Shown in pieces: positions 7,501 through 13,064 of a stretch of 13,064 nucleotides of DNA (the stretch's first letter is position 1; each line of letters starts with the position of its first letter). The stretch covers positions 1 to 13,064 of the forward strand of contig JAITON010000009.1 in assembly GCA_031289935.1 (NCBI GenBank), given 5' to 3'. The position numbers and the translations under genes are program-made. Under the pieces are notes generated by a model. That model had not been told where the DNA came from. It searched no databases and was given only the letters and a program-made list of their open reading frames with translations. The DNA comes from Treponema sp. (GTDB taxonomy: Bacteria > Spirochaetota > Spirochaetia > Treponematales > Breznakiellaceae).

Positions 7501-7504
7501 ACAG

Positions 7505-7575
7505 TTCCCCAGGGAGGATTTGAACCCCCACAAGCAGATCCAGAGTCTGCCGTGCTACCATTACACAACCGGGGA
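7505..7575 (-). tRNA. tRNA-Gln (anticodon CTG)
   Basis: Cloverleaf: acceptor TCCCCGG with CTGGGGA, D-stem GTGT/GCAC with loop AATGGTA, anticodon stem GCAGA/TCTGC with loop CTCTGGA, and T-arm GGGGG-TTCAAAT-CCTCC (one G-U). The anticodon (7543-7541) is CTG and reads CAG. The discriminator is A at 7505. CCA is not encoded. It lies 93 nt upstream of tRNA-Glu on the same strand and probably shares its primary transcript. Confidence 0.95.
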
Positions 7576-7590
7576 ATGTTTACTTCACAA

Positions 7591-7630
7591 ATTACATGAG
7601 CAACTTAACATAACTGTAAAAATTTGTCAA
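7591..7630 (-). promoter_or_regulatory. Candidate promoter(s) for the tRNA cluster
   Basis: The minus strand has a perfect -35 TTGACA (7630-7625), 17 bp, then TAAGTT (7607-7602). An alternative is TTTACA (7620-7615), 18 bp, TGTAAT (7596-7591), both 5/6 matches. The second pair ends 15 nt before the tRNA-Gln 5' end. The region is AT-rich against its surroundings. The TTGACA overlaps the TGA stop of the acyltransferase gene. Confidence 0.55.
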
Positions 7631-8532
7631 GCGCATAGCTGCATCTTTTGAAGCAGTTCTTGCCGTCCGCTCTCGGCGGCCAGGTGTAGTTCCTCCAACT
7701 GGGCCATGATGGCGTCGGCGGTCCGTTGCTTTCGGTCCTCATCCTCCCCGGCTCCGGCCAGGGCGGTGGCCCGGAAAGCGGCGCAGGGTATTACCGGACC
7801 GGCGCTAAAGCGCACGATATCCCGGCTGACAGAATCATCGGTCATATCGCCCTCCCGGACATGGAGACACTCCCCGTTTACCGCTACCATGCACATGTAA
7901 TCGAAAGATTTAATGTAGGAATCAATTTCCCGGACCCCCCGCTTGCTGTTCGGCTCCCAAAGCCGGTAGCGGGTCCCCGAGGGAAACACCAAGATGAGCT
8001 TTCCCTGGCGCTTGACCTCGTTCAGAGCCTTCATGGCCGCCCGGTTGATAGCGATGGCCCGGAGCAATTCTAAGCGCTTCTTGTCCAGATCGGTCCCGTG
8101 GAGGCTCTTGAGGGAACGGCTGGGGTAGATCACGATCCGGGTATAGGCGCTCGTAAGGGCTGCAACGCCAGGGTTCTCCTCGCTGAGCTTGATGCCCGCA
8201 ATGGCTACCAGGGCATCGGCAAGCTCCTGTCCCCGATCCACCTCCTGGGTAAGCAAGTAGCGAAAGCAGGGAAGGTCCAGATTACTGTAGTGTTCCAGGA
8301 GGAGGAGGCAGGATTTCCCCTCCCGGGCCCTGTCCAGGATTTCCCGAAGCCTATCCATCCCCCCGATACCCGATTCCGGCAGAATCAGAGTCTGCACGAT
8401 CTCCTCGACAAAGGGCAAAATCCTGGTATCCGCCTTCTGATATACGTTGTTTCCCGTGATCAGCGGGGCGGTTTTGAATTGCACCAGAGCTTTTTTGATG
8501 AGTCCCCCAAAAGCAGAATTGAGCGTTTCCAT
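7627..8532 (-). CDS. PlsC/PlsB-like glycerolipid acyltransferase
   Basis: 301 residues from the ATG at 8532, which has AGGG 5 nt upstream and lies 7 nt after the pepT stop. The frame extends to a TTG at 8562, which would overlap pepT and give 311 residues. LLLLEHYSNLD carries the acyltransferase HX4D motif (His81, Asp86), and VFPSGTRYR (182-190) is a version of the FPEGT(R/S) block with Ser for Glu. The family transfers acyl groups to glycerol-3-phosphate or lysophosphatidate in membrane phospholipid synthesis. There is no clear transmembrane segment, so peripheral membrane association is inferred. The acceptor substrate cannot be decided from sequence. It is probably co-transcribed with pepT. 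Confidence 0.82.
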   Translation of the reverse strand: METLNSAFGGLIKKALVQFKTAPLITGNNVYQKADTRILPFVEEIVQTLILPESGIGGMDRLREILDRAREGKSCLLLLEHYSNLDLPCFRYLLTQEVDRGQELADALVAIAGIKLSEENPGVAALTSAYTRIVIYPSRSLKSLHGTDLDKKRLELLRAIAINRAAMKALNEVKRQGKLILVFPSGTRYRLWEPNSKRGVREIDSYIKSFDYMCMVAVNGECLHVREGDMTDDSVSRDIVRFSAGPVIPCAAFRATALAGAGEDEDRKQRTADAIMAQLEELHLAAESGRQELLQKMQLCA

Positions 8533-8539
8533 ATAATCC

Positions 8540-9799
8540 CTATAGCCCCCAAAGTCTGACAAGTTCGAGGATCATCCGGCATGCTGATACCATGCCGGAC
8601 ACCGCCAGCCACTCGGTACGGCTGTGGAAATTATTGCCACCGGTAAAGATGTTCGGCGTAGGGATGCCCAGTTCCGTGAGCCGGGACCCGTCGGTGCCGC
8701 CCCGGATCGGCGTGAAATGGAAGGGTATACCGAGATTCTCTGCGGCGGCACTGAGCTTGTCCAGCACCTCGGGCCGGGCCTCAATCTTGTCCCGCATATT
8801 GTAGTACTGGGGGTTTACCTTCACCGTTATTTCCCCACCGGGAAACTGGGCCTCTACCGCCCGGGCAAAGGCATCAAGAGCGGCCAGCCGCCGCGTAACC
8901 TGGGCCATGTCGAAGTCCCGGATAATCAGTTCCAGAGAAGCCTCCTCGTGGCCGCCCCGAATTTCCGAGGGGCAGTAGAAACCGTAGCGGCCATCGGCAG
9001 CCTCGGGGCTCTCGTTCCGGGGCAGCATGGCGGTAAAAACGGCGGCCATGGTCACCGCATTGAGCAATTTCCCCCGGGCCGTTCCAGGGTGAATGGACCG
9101 GCCCTTAAAGGCCACCAGAGCTTCGTAGGCGTTAAAGCACTCGGCCTCGAACTCCCCGGCGGGCCCGCCGTCCAGAGTGTAGCATACCACAGACCTGATG
9201 CTTTCCAGGGGAAACTCCGCAAGCCCCGCCCCGATTTCCTCGTCGGGGGTAAAAATGATTTCCAGAGGCCCGTGGACGATATCCGGGTTAGTCAGGAGGT
9301 ACTCCGCCGCCGCCATAATCTCGGCCACCCCCGCCTTGTCATCGGCCCCAAGCAGGGTCCTGCCGTCGGTGTGAATGATGGCCTGTCCCTTCTGAGCGGA
9401 CAGTTCCGGGTCGGTTGCGGGGTCCAGGCTGAGGCCATCGGCCAGGCTGATAGGCTTGCCGTCGTAGCGTTCCACCAGGACCGGCGCCACGTTACGGCCC
9501 GGCGCATCGGGGGACACGTCCATGTGGGCCAAAAAACCGATACCCGGAGCCGTTTCCCTGCCCGGTGTCGCCGGGATTCGGGCGATCACATAGCAGTGAG
9601 CGGTAAGCTCCACCTGGGAAAGCCCCAGGTCCCGCAGTTCCTGGGCCAGAAGCCGGGCCAGATCCCACTGTTCCGGCGTCGAGGGAGTTCCCCCGGCATG
9701 GCGGTCGCTGGGACTGGCCAGCTTCACATAGGTAAGAAAGCGTGGAACCAGAAGCCGGGTCAGACTATCTTCTTGTATAGAAGCAATCGGCGTATTCAT
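8540..9799 (-). CDS. pepT: Peptidase T (tripeptide aminopeptidase, M20 family)
   Basis: 419 residues, close to the usual PepT length of about 410. The enzyme removes N-terminal residues from tripeptides in the cytosol using two zinc ions. Expected ligands and catalytic residues are visible: GFLAHMDVSPDA (His92, catalytic Asp94), LLGADDKAGVAE (bridging Asp153), FTPDEEIG (Glu187 and Glu188), YTLDGG (Asp210) and GGNNFHSRTEWL (His392). The dimerisation domain lies between about 220 and 330, and RGGTDGSRLTELGIPTPN is a PepT signature. The ATG at 9799 lacks a clear Shine-Dalgarno. It is divergent from recQ across 62 nt and is followed by the acyltransferase gene. Confidence 0.95.
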   Translation of the reverse strand: MNTPIASIQEDSLTRLLVPRFLTYVKLASPSDRHAGGTPSTPEQWDLARLLAQELRDLGLSQVELTAHCYVIARIPATPGRETAPGIGFLAHMDVSPDAPGRNVAPVLVERYDGKPISLADGLSLDPATDPELSAQKGQAIIHTDGRTLLGADDKAGVAEIMAAAEYLLTNPDIVHGPLEIIFTPDEEIGAGLAEFPLESIRSVVCYTLDGGPAGEFEAECFNAYEALVAFKGRSIHPGTARGKLLNAVTMAAVFTAMLPRNESPEAADGRYGFYCPSEIRGGHEEASLELIIRDFDMAQVTRRLAALDAFARAVEAQFPGGEITVKVNPQYYNMRDKIEARPEVLDKLSAAAENLGIPFHFTPIRGGTDGSRLTELGIPTPNIFTGGNNFHSRTEWLAVSGMVSACRMILELVRLWGL

Positions 9800-9805
9800 A
9801 GGTCT

Positions 9806-9834
9806 AGTATGTCGAAAATTGCGGGCTTGGTAAA
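9806..9834 (-). promoter_or_regulatory. Candidate pepT promoter placing the start at or near the ATG
   Basis: Minus strand TTTACC (9834-9829), 17 bp, CATACT (9811-9806), then 6 nt to the pepT ATG. Each hexamer matches 4/6. Its -35 overlaps the -35 of the recQ promoter on the other strand (9827-9832), so the two polymerase sites cannot be filled together. Confidence 0.45.
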
Positions 9835-9855
9835 GACCCGGGTTTTGAGTATAGT
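9827..9855 (+). promoter_or_regulatory. Candidate recQ promoter placing the start at or near the ATG
   Basis: TTGGTA (9827-9832), 17 bp, TATAGT (9850-9855), then 6 nt to the ATG at 9862. The -10 matches 5/6 and the -35 4/6. A start 7 nt after the -10 falls on the A of the ATG, which agrees with the lack of a Shine-Dalgarno. Confidence 0.55.
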
Positions 9856-9861
9856 GATGCT

Positions 9862-11745
9862 ATGACAGCGCCCATGGAGAGTCCCGCCGCCGTGCTCAAG
9901 CGGTATTTCGGTTATACCGGCTTCCGGCCCGGTCAGGAGGAGGTTATCGCGACCATTATGGCCGGGCAGGATGTCCTGGCGGTAATGCCCACCGGAGCGG
10001 GGAAGTCCATCTGCTACCAGATTCCGGCCCTGATGCTGGAGGGCCTTACCGTGGTTGTCTCCCCCCTCATCTCCCTGATGAAGGACCAGGTGAACGCCCT
10101 GGAGGATGCAGGAGTAAGCGCGGCCTACCTCAACAGCTCCCTTTCGCCCCGGGAATACGGGGCGCTCCTCTCCCGGATAAACCGGAGGGAACTCAAGCTG
10201 CTCTACATTGCCCCGGAACGGCTCCAGCGGGGATTACCCGGGGACCTTTCCAGCGGCACAAGCCCTATCTCCCTGCTGGTCATCGACGAAGCCCACTGCG
10301 TCTCCCAGTGGGGCCACGACTTTAGGCCCAGCTATCTTTCGATCACCAGCTTTATCGCGGGCCTCAAGACACGGCCCGTCACTGCGGCCTTTACGGCCAC
10401 CGCCACCGGGAGGGTCCAGGACGATATTCTCCGGGCGCTGGCCCTCCAGGACCCCTTCAGGCTCGTTACGGGCTTTAACCGGGAGAACCTCTACTTTGGG
10501 GTCGAGCGGTCCCGGAGCAACCGGGAAAAGATACAGACCCTGCTGGACATACTCAAGAAACACCGGGGCCAAAGCGGCATCGTCTACTGCGCCACCCGCA
10601 AAGCCGTGGAAGAGGTCTGGGGCATCCTGGCCGCCCGGGGCCGGGCCGTAACCCGCTATCACGCCGGTCTTGAAGATGCAGAGCGGCGGCAGAATCAGGA
10701 TGATTTTATCTACGACCGGAAAGCTATCATGGTAGCCACCAATGCCTTTGGCATGGGCATCGACAAATCAAACGTTTCATTTGTAATTCATTACAATATG
10801 CCTAAGAACATCGAAAGCTACTATCAGGAGGCGGGCCGTGCGGGCCGGGACGGAGAGCGTGCGGACTGCATCCTCCTCTATAGCCCCCGGGATGTGCGGA
10901 TCAACACCTTCCTTATCAACCACGGTCAGGATGAGGAGGCCGAAAGGGACAGGGCCCTGATCGAACACAACCTGGAGCTTCTTAAGCAGATGACCTTCTA
11001 CGCCACCAGCGCCGACTGCCTCCGGTCCCGGCTCCTGGGCTACTTCGGCGAGGCCGCCCCCAATTACTGCGATAACTGCTCCAATTGTAAAACCGAATTT
11101 GAAAAGGCCGATATTACGGTTCCCGCCCGGAAGATCGTTTCCTGTGTCTACCGGGTTGCCGAGGTCCGCCGTCAATGCGGCAAGACCATGGTGGCCGATA
11201 TTCTCCAGGGGAAAAAACTGGAAAAGATCCGCAGCCAGGGTTTTGACAAGCTGAGTACCTACGGTATCATGGCCGATACGGATACTCACCGGATCCGCGC
11301 CACCATAGACCATCTTGTAGACCAGGGGTATCTGGCCGTCGAAGGGGATGAGTATCCCCTACTCCGCCTGGGGACGAAGTACCGGGAGGTCTTTGCCCCC
11401 GGCTTGAACCTGATCATGATGCTGCCCAAGGTTAGGGCGGACAAGGCGCGCGCCGGCGAGGCGTGCGCCGACGAGGCGCTCGCCAGCGAGGCGCTCGCCA
11501 GCGAGGCGCTCGCCTCGCCGGCGTGCGCAGAAACCCTGCTGGCGGAACTCAGGGACCTGCGGGGCCGCCTGGCCCAGGAGGCCCAGGTACCGGCCTACAT
11601 CATCTTTTCCGATGCCACCCTGCGGGATATGTGCCGGAAGCGGCCCCTTAACCGGGAAACCTTCCTGGAGGTCTCCGGCGTGGGGGCCGTCAAACTGGAA
11701 AAATACGGCCAGGCCTTTATGGACCTTATCCGGCAGCGTGGATAG
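9862..11745 (+). CDS. recQ: ATP-dependent DNA helicase RecQ
   Basis: 627 residues. A 3'-5' superfamily 2 helicase acting in recombination and fork repair. Order: motif 0 FGYTGFRPGQ (16-25); Walker A PTGAGKS (43-49, Lys48); DEAH at 142-145 followed by the RecQ aromatic loop CVSQWGHDFRPSY; FTATAT (177-182); second RecA lobe with ATNAFGMGIDK and motif VI QEAGRAGRDG (322-331); zinc-binding Cys386, Cys403, Cys406 and Cys409; winged helix about 415-515; HRDC about 557-627. The RQC-HRDC linker (523-556) is a run of 5-residue units rich in Ala and Glu, encoded by a 15-bp tandem repeat. The ATG at 9862 lacks a clear ribosome binding site; the ATG at 9874 is an alternative. A lipoprotein gene follows after 40 nt with its own candidate promoter. 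Confidence 0.97.
   Translation: MTAPMESPAAVLKRYFGYTGFRPGQEEVIATIMAGQDVLAVMPTGAGKSICYQIPALMLEGLTVVVSPLISLMKDQVNALEDAGVSAAYLNSSLSPREYGALLSRINRRELKLLYIAPERLQRGLPGDLSSGTSPISLLVIDEAHCVSQWGHDFRPSYLSITSFIAGLKTRPVTAAFTATATGRVQDDILRALALQDPFRLVTGFNRENLYFGVERSRSNREKIQTLLDILKKHRGQSGIVYCATRKAVEEVWGILAARGRAVTRYHAGLEDAERRQNQDDFIYDRKAIMVATNAFGMGIDKSNVSFVIHYNMPKNIESYYQEAGRAGRDGERADCILLYSPRDVRINTFLINHGQDEEAERDRALIEHNLELLKQMTFYATSADCLRSRLLGYFGEAAPNYCDNCSNCKTEFEKADITVPARKIVSCVYRVAEVRRQCGKTMVADILQGKKLEKIRSQGFDKLSTYGIMADTDTHRIRATIDHLVDQGYLAVEGDEYPLLRLGTKYREVFAPGLNLIMMLPKVRADKARAGEACADEALASEALASEALASPACAETLLAELRDLRGRLAQEAQVPAYIIFSDATLRDMCRKRPLNRETFLEVSGVGAVKLEKYGQAFMDLIRQRG
11428..11517 (+). repeat. 15-bp tandem repeat (minisatellite) inside recQ
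   Basis: Six 15-bp units in frame encode KVRAD, KARAG, EACAD, EALAS, EALAS and EALAS. Two central units are identical (gaggcgctcgccagc at 11473 and 11488), the next shares 12 bases, and the upstream three are diverged. Most units contain a near-palindromic core GGCGNNCGCC. The array lies exactly between the winged helix and HRDC, so unit gain or loss would change only linker length. Confidence 0.85.
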
Positions 11746-11750
11746 ACGTC

Positions 11751-11779
11751 TTGCCGGGCCGGGGAAATCCGGGTATTCT
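11751..11779 (+). promoter_or_regulatory. Candidate promoter of the META-domain lipoprotein
   Basis: TTGCCG (11751-11756), 17 bp, TATTCT (11774-11779), then 6 nt to the ATG at 11786. It lies in the 40-nt gap after recQ. No Shine-Dalgarno is visible, and the predicted start coincides with the ATG. Confidence 0.5.
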
Positions 11780-11785
11780 TCGTGC

Positions 11786-12328
11786 ATGATAAACACACCA
11801 TCAAGAATATCAGGTTATTTGTTTTGGTTAGCCCGGCTAGCTCTGCTAGCCCTCACTGCGCTTATCGTTGCGGCCTGCGCTACGGCCTGCGCCGCAGCCC
11901 CCCCTCCCCCGCCGGAGGGGCCGCCAATCCCGGTGCAGGGAACCTCCCTTGACCAGTTCTACGGCCGGCAATGGTTCCTGGCCGAGGTTATCACCGCCGA
12001 GGGCCCCACCGCATTCAGCCGGGAAGAACTGGAGCGTCTTAACATGGGAGACTGCTTTAGCCTGGAGTTTGACGCGGAACGGCTCAGCGGCAAGGGAGCC
12101 CCCAACCGTTTTACCGCCCCCTATACCGCCTCGGGCAATACCCTCAGTATCAGCGCCCCGGTGAGCACCCTCATGGCGCCGCTGGTGGAGCCGGCGGGCC
12201 TCAAGGAGCGGGATTACTTCAGCTATCTTACGGGGGATGCCCAATGGGAGTTAAGCGAAGACTGGCTCTGGCTCTATACCAGAGACGACTCAGGCGGGCT
12301 GGTGATTTTGGGCTTTACCGGGAGATAA
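11786..12328 (+). CDS. META-domain (HslJ-like) lipoprotein
   Basis: 180 residues from the ATG at 11786. The frame is open further upstream inside recQ, but the signal peptide begins here. A hydrophobic stretch (about 11-30) ends at IVAAC with Cys31 as the likely lipidation site; Cys35 (ATAC) is a second possibility. A Pro-rich spacer PPPPPEGPP follows. From about residue 57 the sequence fits the META/DUF306 fold: FYGRQWFLAEV, GKGAPNRFTAPYTASGNTL, STLMAPLVEPAGLKERDYFSYL and WLWLYTRDDSGGLVILGF. In HslJ the domain sits in the envelope and is linked to novobiocin resistance and heat shock. The role here is unknown, but cell-envelope location is well supported. It converges on the LysM lipoprotein gene. 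Confidence 0.83.
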   Translation: MINTPSRISGYLFWLARLALLALTALIVAACATACAAAPPPPPEGPPIPVQGTSLDQFYGRQWFLAEVITAEGPTAFSREELERLNMGDCFSLEFDAERLSGKGAPNRFTAPYTASGNTLSISAPVSTLMAPLVEPAGLKERDYFSYLTGDAQWELSEDWLWLYTRDDSGGLVILGFTGR

Positions 12329-12336
12329 AATTCAGC

Positions 12337-12390
12337 GGATCATCCCCGGGGCTTCCCCGGGGGATAATTCTGCGGGATCATCCCCGGGGC
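12337..12390. terminator. GC-rich hairpin and direct repeats between convergent genes, likely bidirectional terminator
   Basis: ATCCCCGGGG (12342-12351) folds with CCCCGGGGGAT (12355-12365) into a 10-bp stem with one bulged G and a CTT loop. The 16-bp string GGATCATCCCCGGGGC occurs at 12337-12352 and again at 12375-12390. It fills the 66-nt gap between two converging lipoprotein genes. The flanks are AT-containing but lack a strong T-run; the minus strand has a short TTTT after the stem. Confidence 0.55.
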
Positions 12391-12394
12391 ATTC

Positions 12395-12898
12395 CTAGAG
12401 GCTCGCCGCCAGCTCGCGGAGCCCCTGTTCCAGTTCCCGGGCCCATTGTTCACTTTTCTGGGCATAGACACCGGCAATTTCCAGGAGGAATTGCTTGATC
12501 GTGGCCCGGGTAGCGGGGTTATCCAGGTTCCTTACCAAATCGGGGATGGTCAGCACCATACCCGGACTGATCGAATCGGGATCGGACACCCCCACATCCG
12601 GCGAGGCAAGCATGATGACCGGGAAAAAGTAGGGGCTATGGGGGGCGAATTGCCTCTGGGCAATAGCGGTCAACCGGTCCCCCCGGACAACCGTGTACTG
12701 CGTAGCGCCGGCCAGGTCCAGGGTATCCGCATAGCGGCCATACACATCATCCAGGGCCTCGTCGAATTCCAGGCTTTCCACACCCTCGACTGGGGAATCG
12801 CTTCCAACCGGCGCGGAAGGCTCCTCCGCCGGAGGGGTTGATTGACAGGCCGCAGCAAGAAAGACCAGTAAAAGGACCAAACCAATAAGTTTTTTCAT
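12395..12898 (-). CDS. LysM-domain lipoprotein
   Basis: 167 residues. The signal peptide MKKLIGLVLLLVFLAAAC ends in lipobox LAAAC with Cys18. A Pro/Glu/Ser-rich acidic spacer (19-50) precedes one LysM domain (about 68-119), recognisable from QYTVVRGDRLTAIAQRQF and ISPGMVLTIP. LysM binds the glycan strands of peptidoglycan, so the protein probably tethers membrane to cell wall. The remaining 45 residues are helical (KQFLLEIAGVYAQKSEQW). The insert FAPHSPYFFPVIMLASPDVGV in the LysM is typical of spirochaetal and other Gram-negative LysM lipoproteins in which HP.YWP-like text follows the first helix. The ATG is supported by AAGGAG 8 nt upstream and a near-consensus promoter. Confidence 0.9.
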   Translation of the reverse strand: MKKLIGLVLLLVFLAAACQSTPPAEEPSAPVGSDSPVEGVESLEFDEALDDVYGRYADTLDLAGATQYTVVRGDRLTAIAQRQFAPHSPYFFPVIMLASPDVGVSDPDSISPGMVLTIPDLVRNLDNPATRATIKQFLLEIAGVYAQKSEQWARELEQGLRELAASL

Positions 12899-12918
12899 AA
12901 TATGTACTCCTTGTTTTT

Positions 12919-12947
12919 ATTGTAAACCATGTTTCCCCCAAAGTCAA
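12919..12947 (-). promoter_or_regulatory. Near-consensus sigma-70-type promoter of the LysM lipoprotein
   Basis: Minus strand TTGACT (12947-12942), 17 bp, TACAAT (12924-12919), each a 5/6 match. A start about 7 nt later leaves a short leader that carries AAGGAG and then the ATG at 12898. It gives a leadered example for comparison with the four promoters that sit against their start codons. Confidence 0.75.
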
Positions 12948-12949
12948 TC

Positions 12950-13050
12950 AACAACCTCGCCCTGAAGGACGAGGTATGTTGTTCTGGTAAGGTATTAGAC
13001 TCAGGGTTTAATACCCAAGATTACGCCCTAAAGGGCGGGGTATTAAACCC
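12950..13050. repeat. Nested palindromic repeat element at the window edge
   Basis: The core cgccctgaaggacgaggtat (12958-12977) recurs at 13024-13043 with 17 of 20 bases identical. Each core is a small hairpin (the second is CGCCCTAAAGGGCG). A perfect 13-bp inverted repeat, GGGTTTAATACCC (13004-13016) and GGGTATTAAACCC (13038-13050), encloses the second core. A third arm, GGTATTA (12991-12997), could pair with TAATACC (13009-13015) instead. No coding frame explains it. Hairpins of this style occur at IS200/IS605-type ends and in REP-like elements, so it may mark the edge of a mobile element that continues past the window. Confidence 0.6.
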
Positions 13051-13064
13051 TTCGCTAACAATCA

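Noticed and set aside
7346..7561. Short minus-strand open frame across both tRNA genes
   Set aside because: It is translated tRNA and spacer sequence; the cloverleaf folds explain the region.
8533..8562. TTG start of the acyltransferase at 8562
   Set aside because: It overlaps pepT and lacks a good site, while the ATG at 8532 has AGGG at normal distance. It is not fully excluded.
8624..9865. Long plus-strand open frame (413 codons) opposite pepT
   Set aside because: It lies wholly antisense to a clear peptidase T with all catalytic residues. Its translation is rich in Gly/Pro/Arg/His without motifs, a usual by-product of GC-rich codon use.
11443..11517. Repeat in recQ as a sign of a broken gene
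   Set aside because: The frame stays open through the array and a full HRDC domain follows, so it is an in-frame linker expansion.
12950..13064. CRISPR array at the right edge
   Set aside because: Only two imperfect cores with internal symmetry are present and no regular spacers. A palindromic repeat or transposon end fits better.

Overview
The window looks like a chromosomal segment of a GC-rich spirochaete, most likely a Treponema or close relative. This rests on protein character (Gly/Ser-linker surface proteins, a spirochaete-type lipoprotein set, a ThrC and a 569-residue protein of treponemal flavour) and not on any search. It is mostly housekeeping sequence: no phage genes, no complete transposon and no CRISPR array were found.

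Layout. Positions 1-1047 (+): the 3' end of a Gly/Ser-linker outer-membrane-type protein, then a small Gly/Ser-linker lipoprotein. Positions 1044-7339 (-), read right to left: a 569-aa protein of unknown function, argS (overlapping it by 14 nt), thrC and an mscS-family channel. Positions 7340-7575 (-): tRNA-Gln(CTG) and tRNA-Glu(CTC), separated by a 93-nt spacer carrying three hairpins. Positions 7627-9799 (-): pepT followed by a PlsC-like acyltransferase. Positions 9862-12328 (+): recQ, with a 15-bp minisatellite between RQC and HRDC, then a META-domain lipoprotein. Positions 12395-12898 (-): a LysM lipoprotein behind a near-consensus promoter. Positions 12950-13064: a nested palindromic repeat element that runs towards the window edge.

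The most striking signal is regulatory. Four genes without a convincing ribosome binding site (thrC, pepT, recQ and the META lipoprotein) each have a -35-like hexamer, 17 bp, a -10-like hexamer, exactly 6 nt, and then ATG. That spacing puts the expected transcription start on or next to the A of the start codon, so leaderless mRNAs are predicted. The 569-aa gene fits the same theme by another route. Its GTG start begins at the first nucleotide after the discriminator base of a CCA-less tRNA-Glu gene, so 3' processing of the tRNA would itself release a leaderless mRNA. Genes with good Shine-Dalgarno sequences, such as the LysM lipoprotein and the 613-1047 lipoprotein, serve as internal contrasts. 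All of this is inferred from sequence and needs transcription-start mapping.
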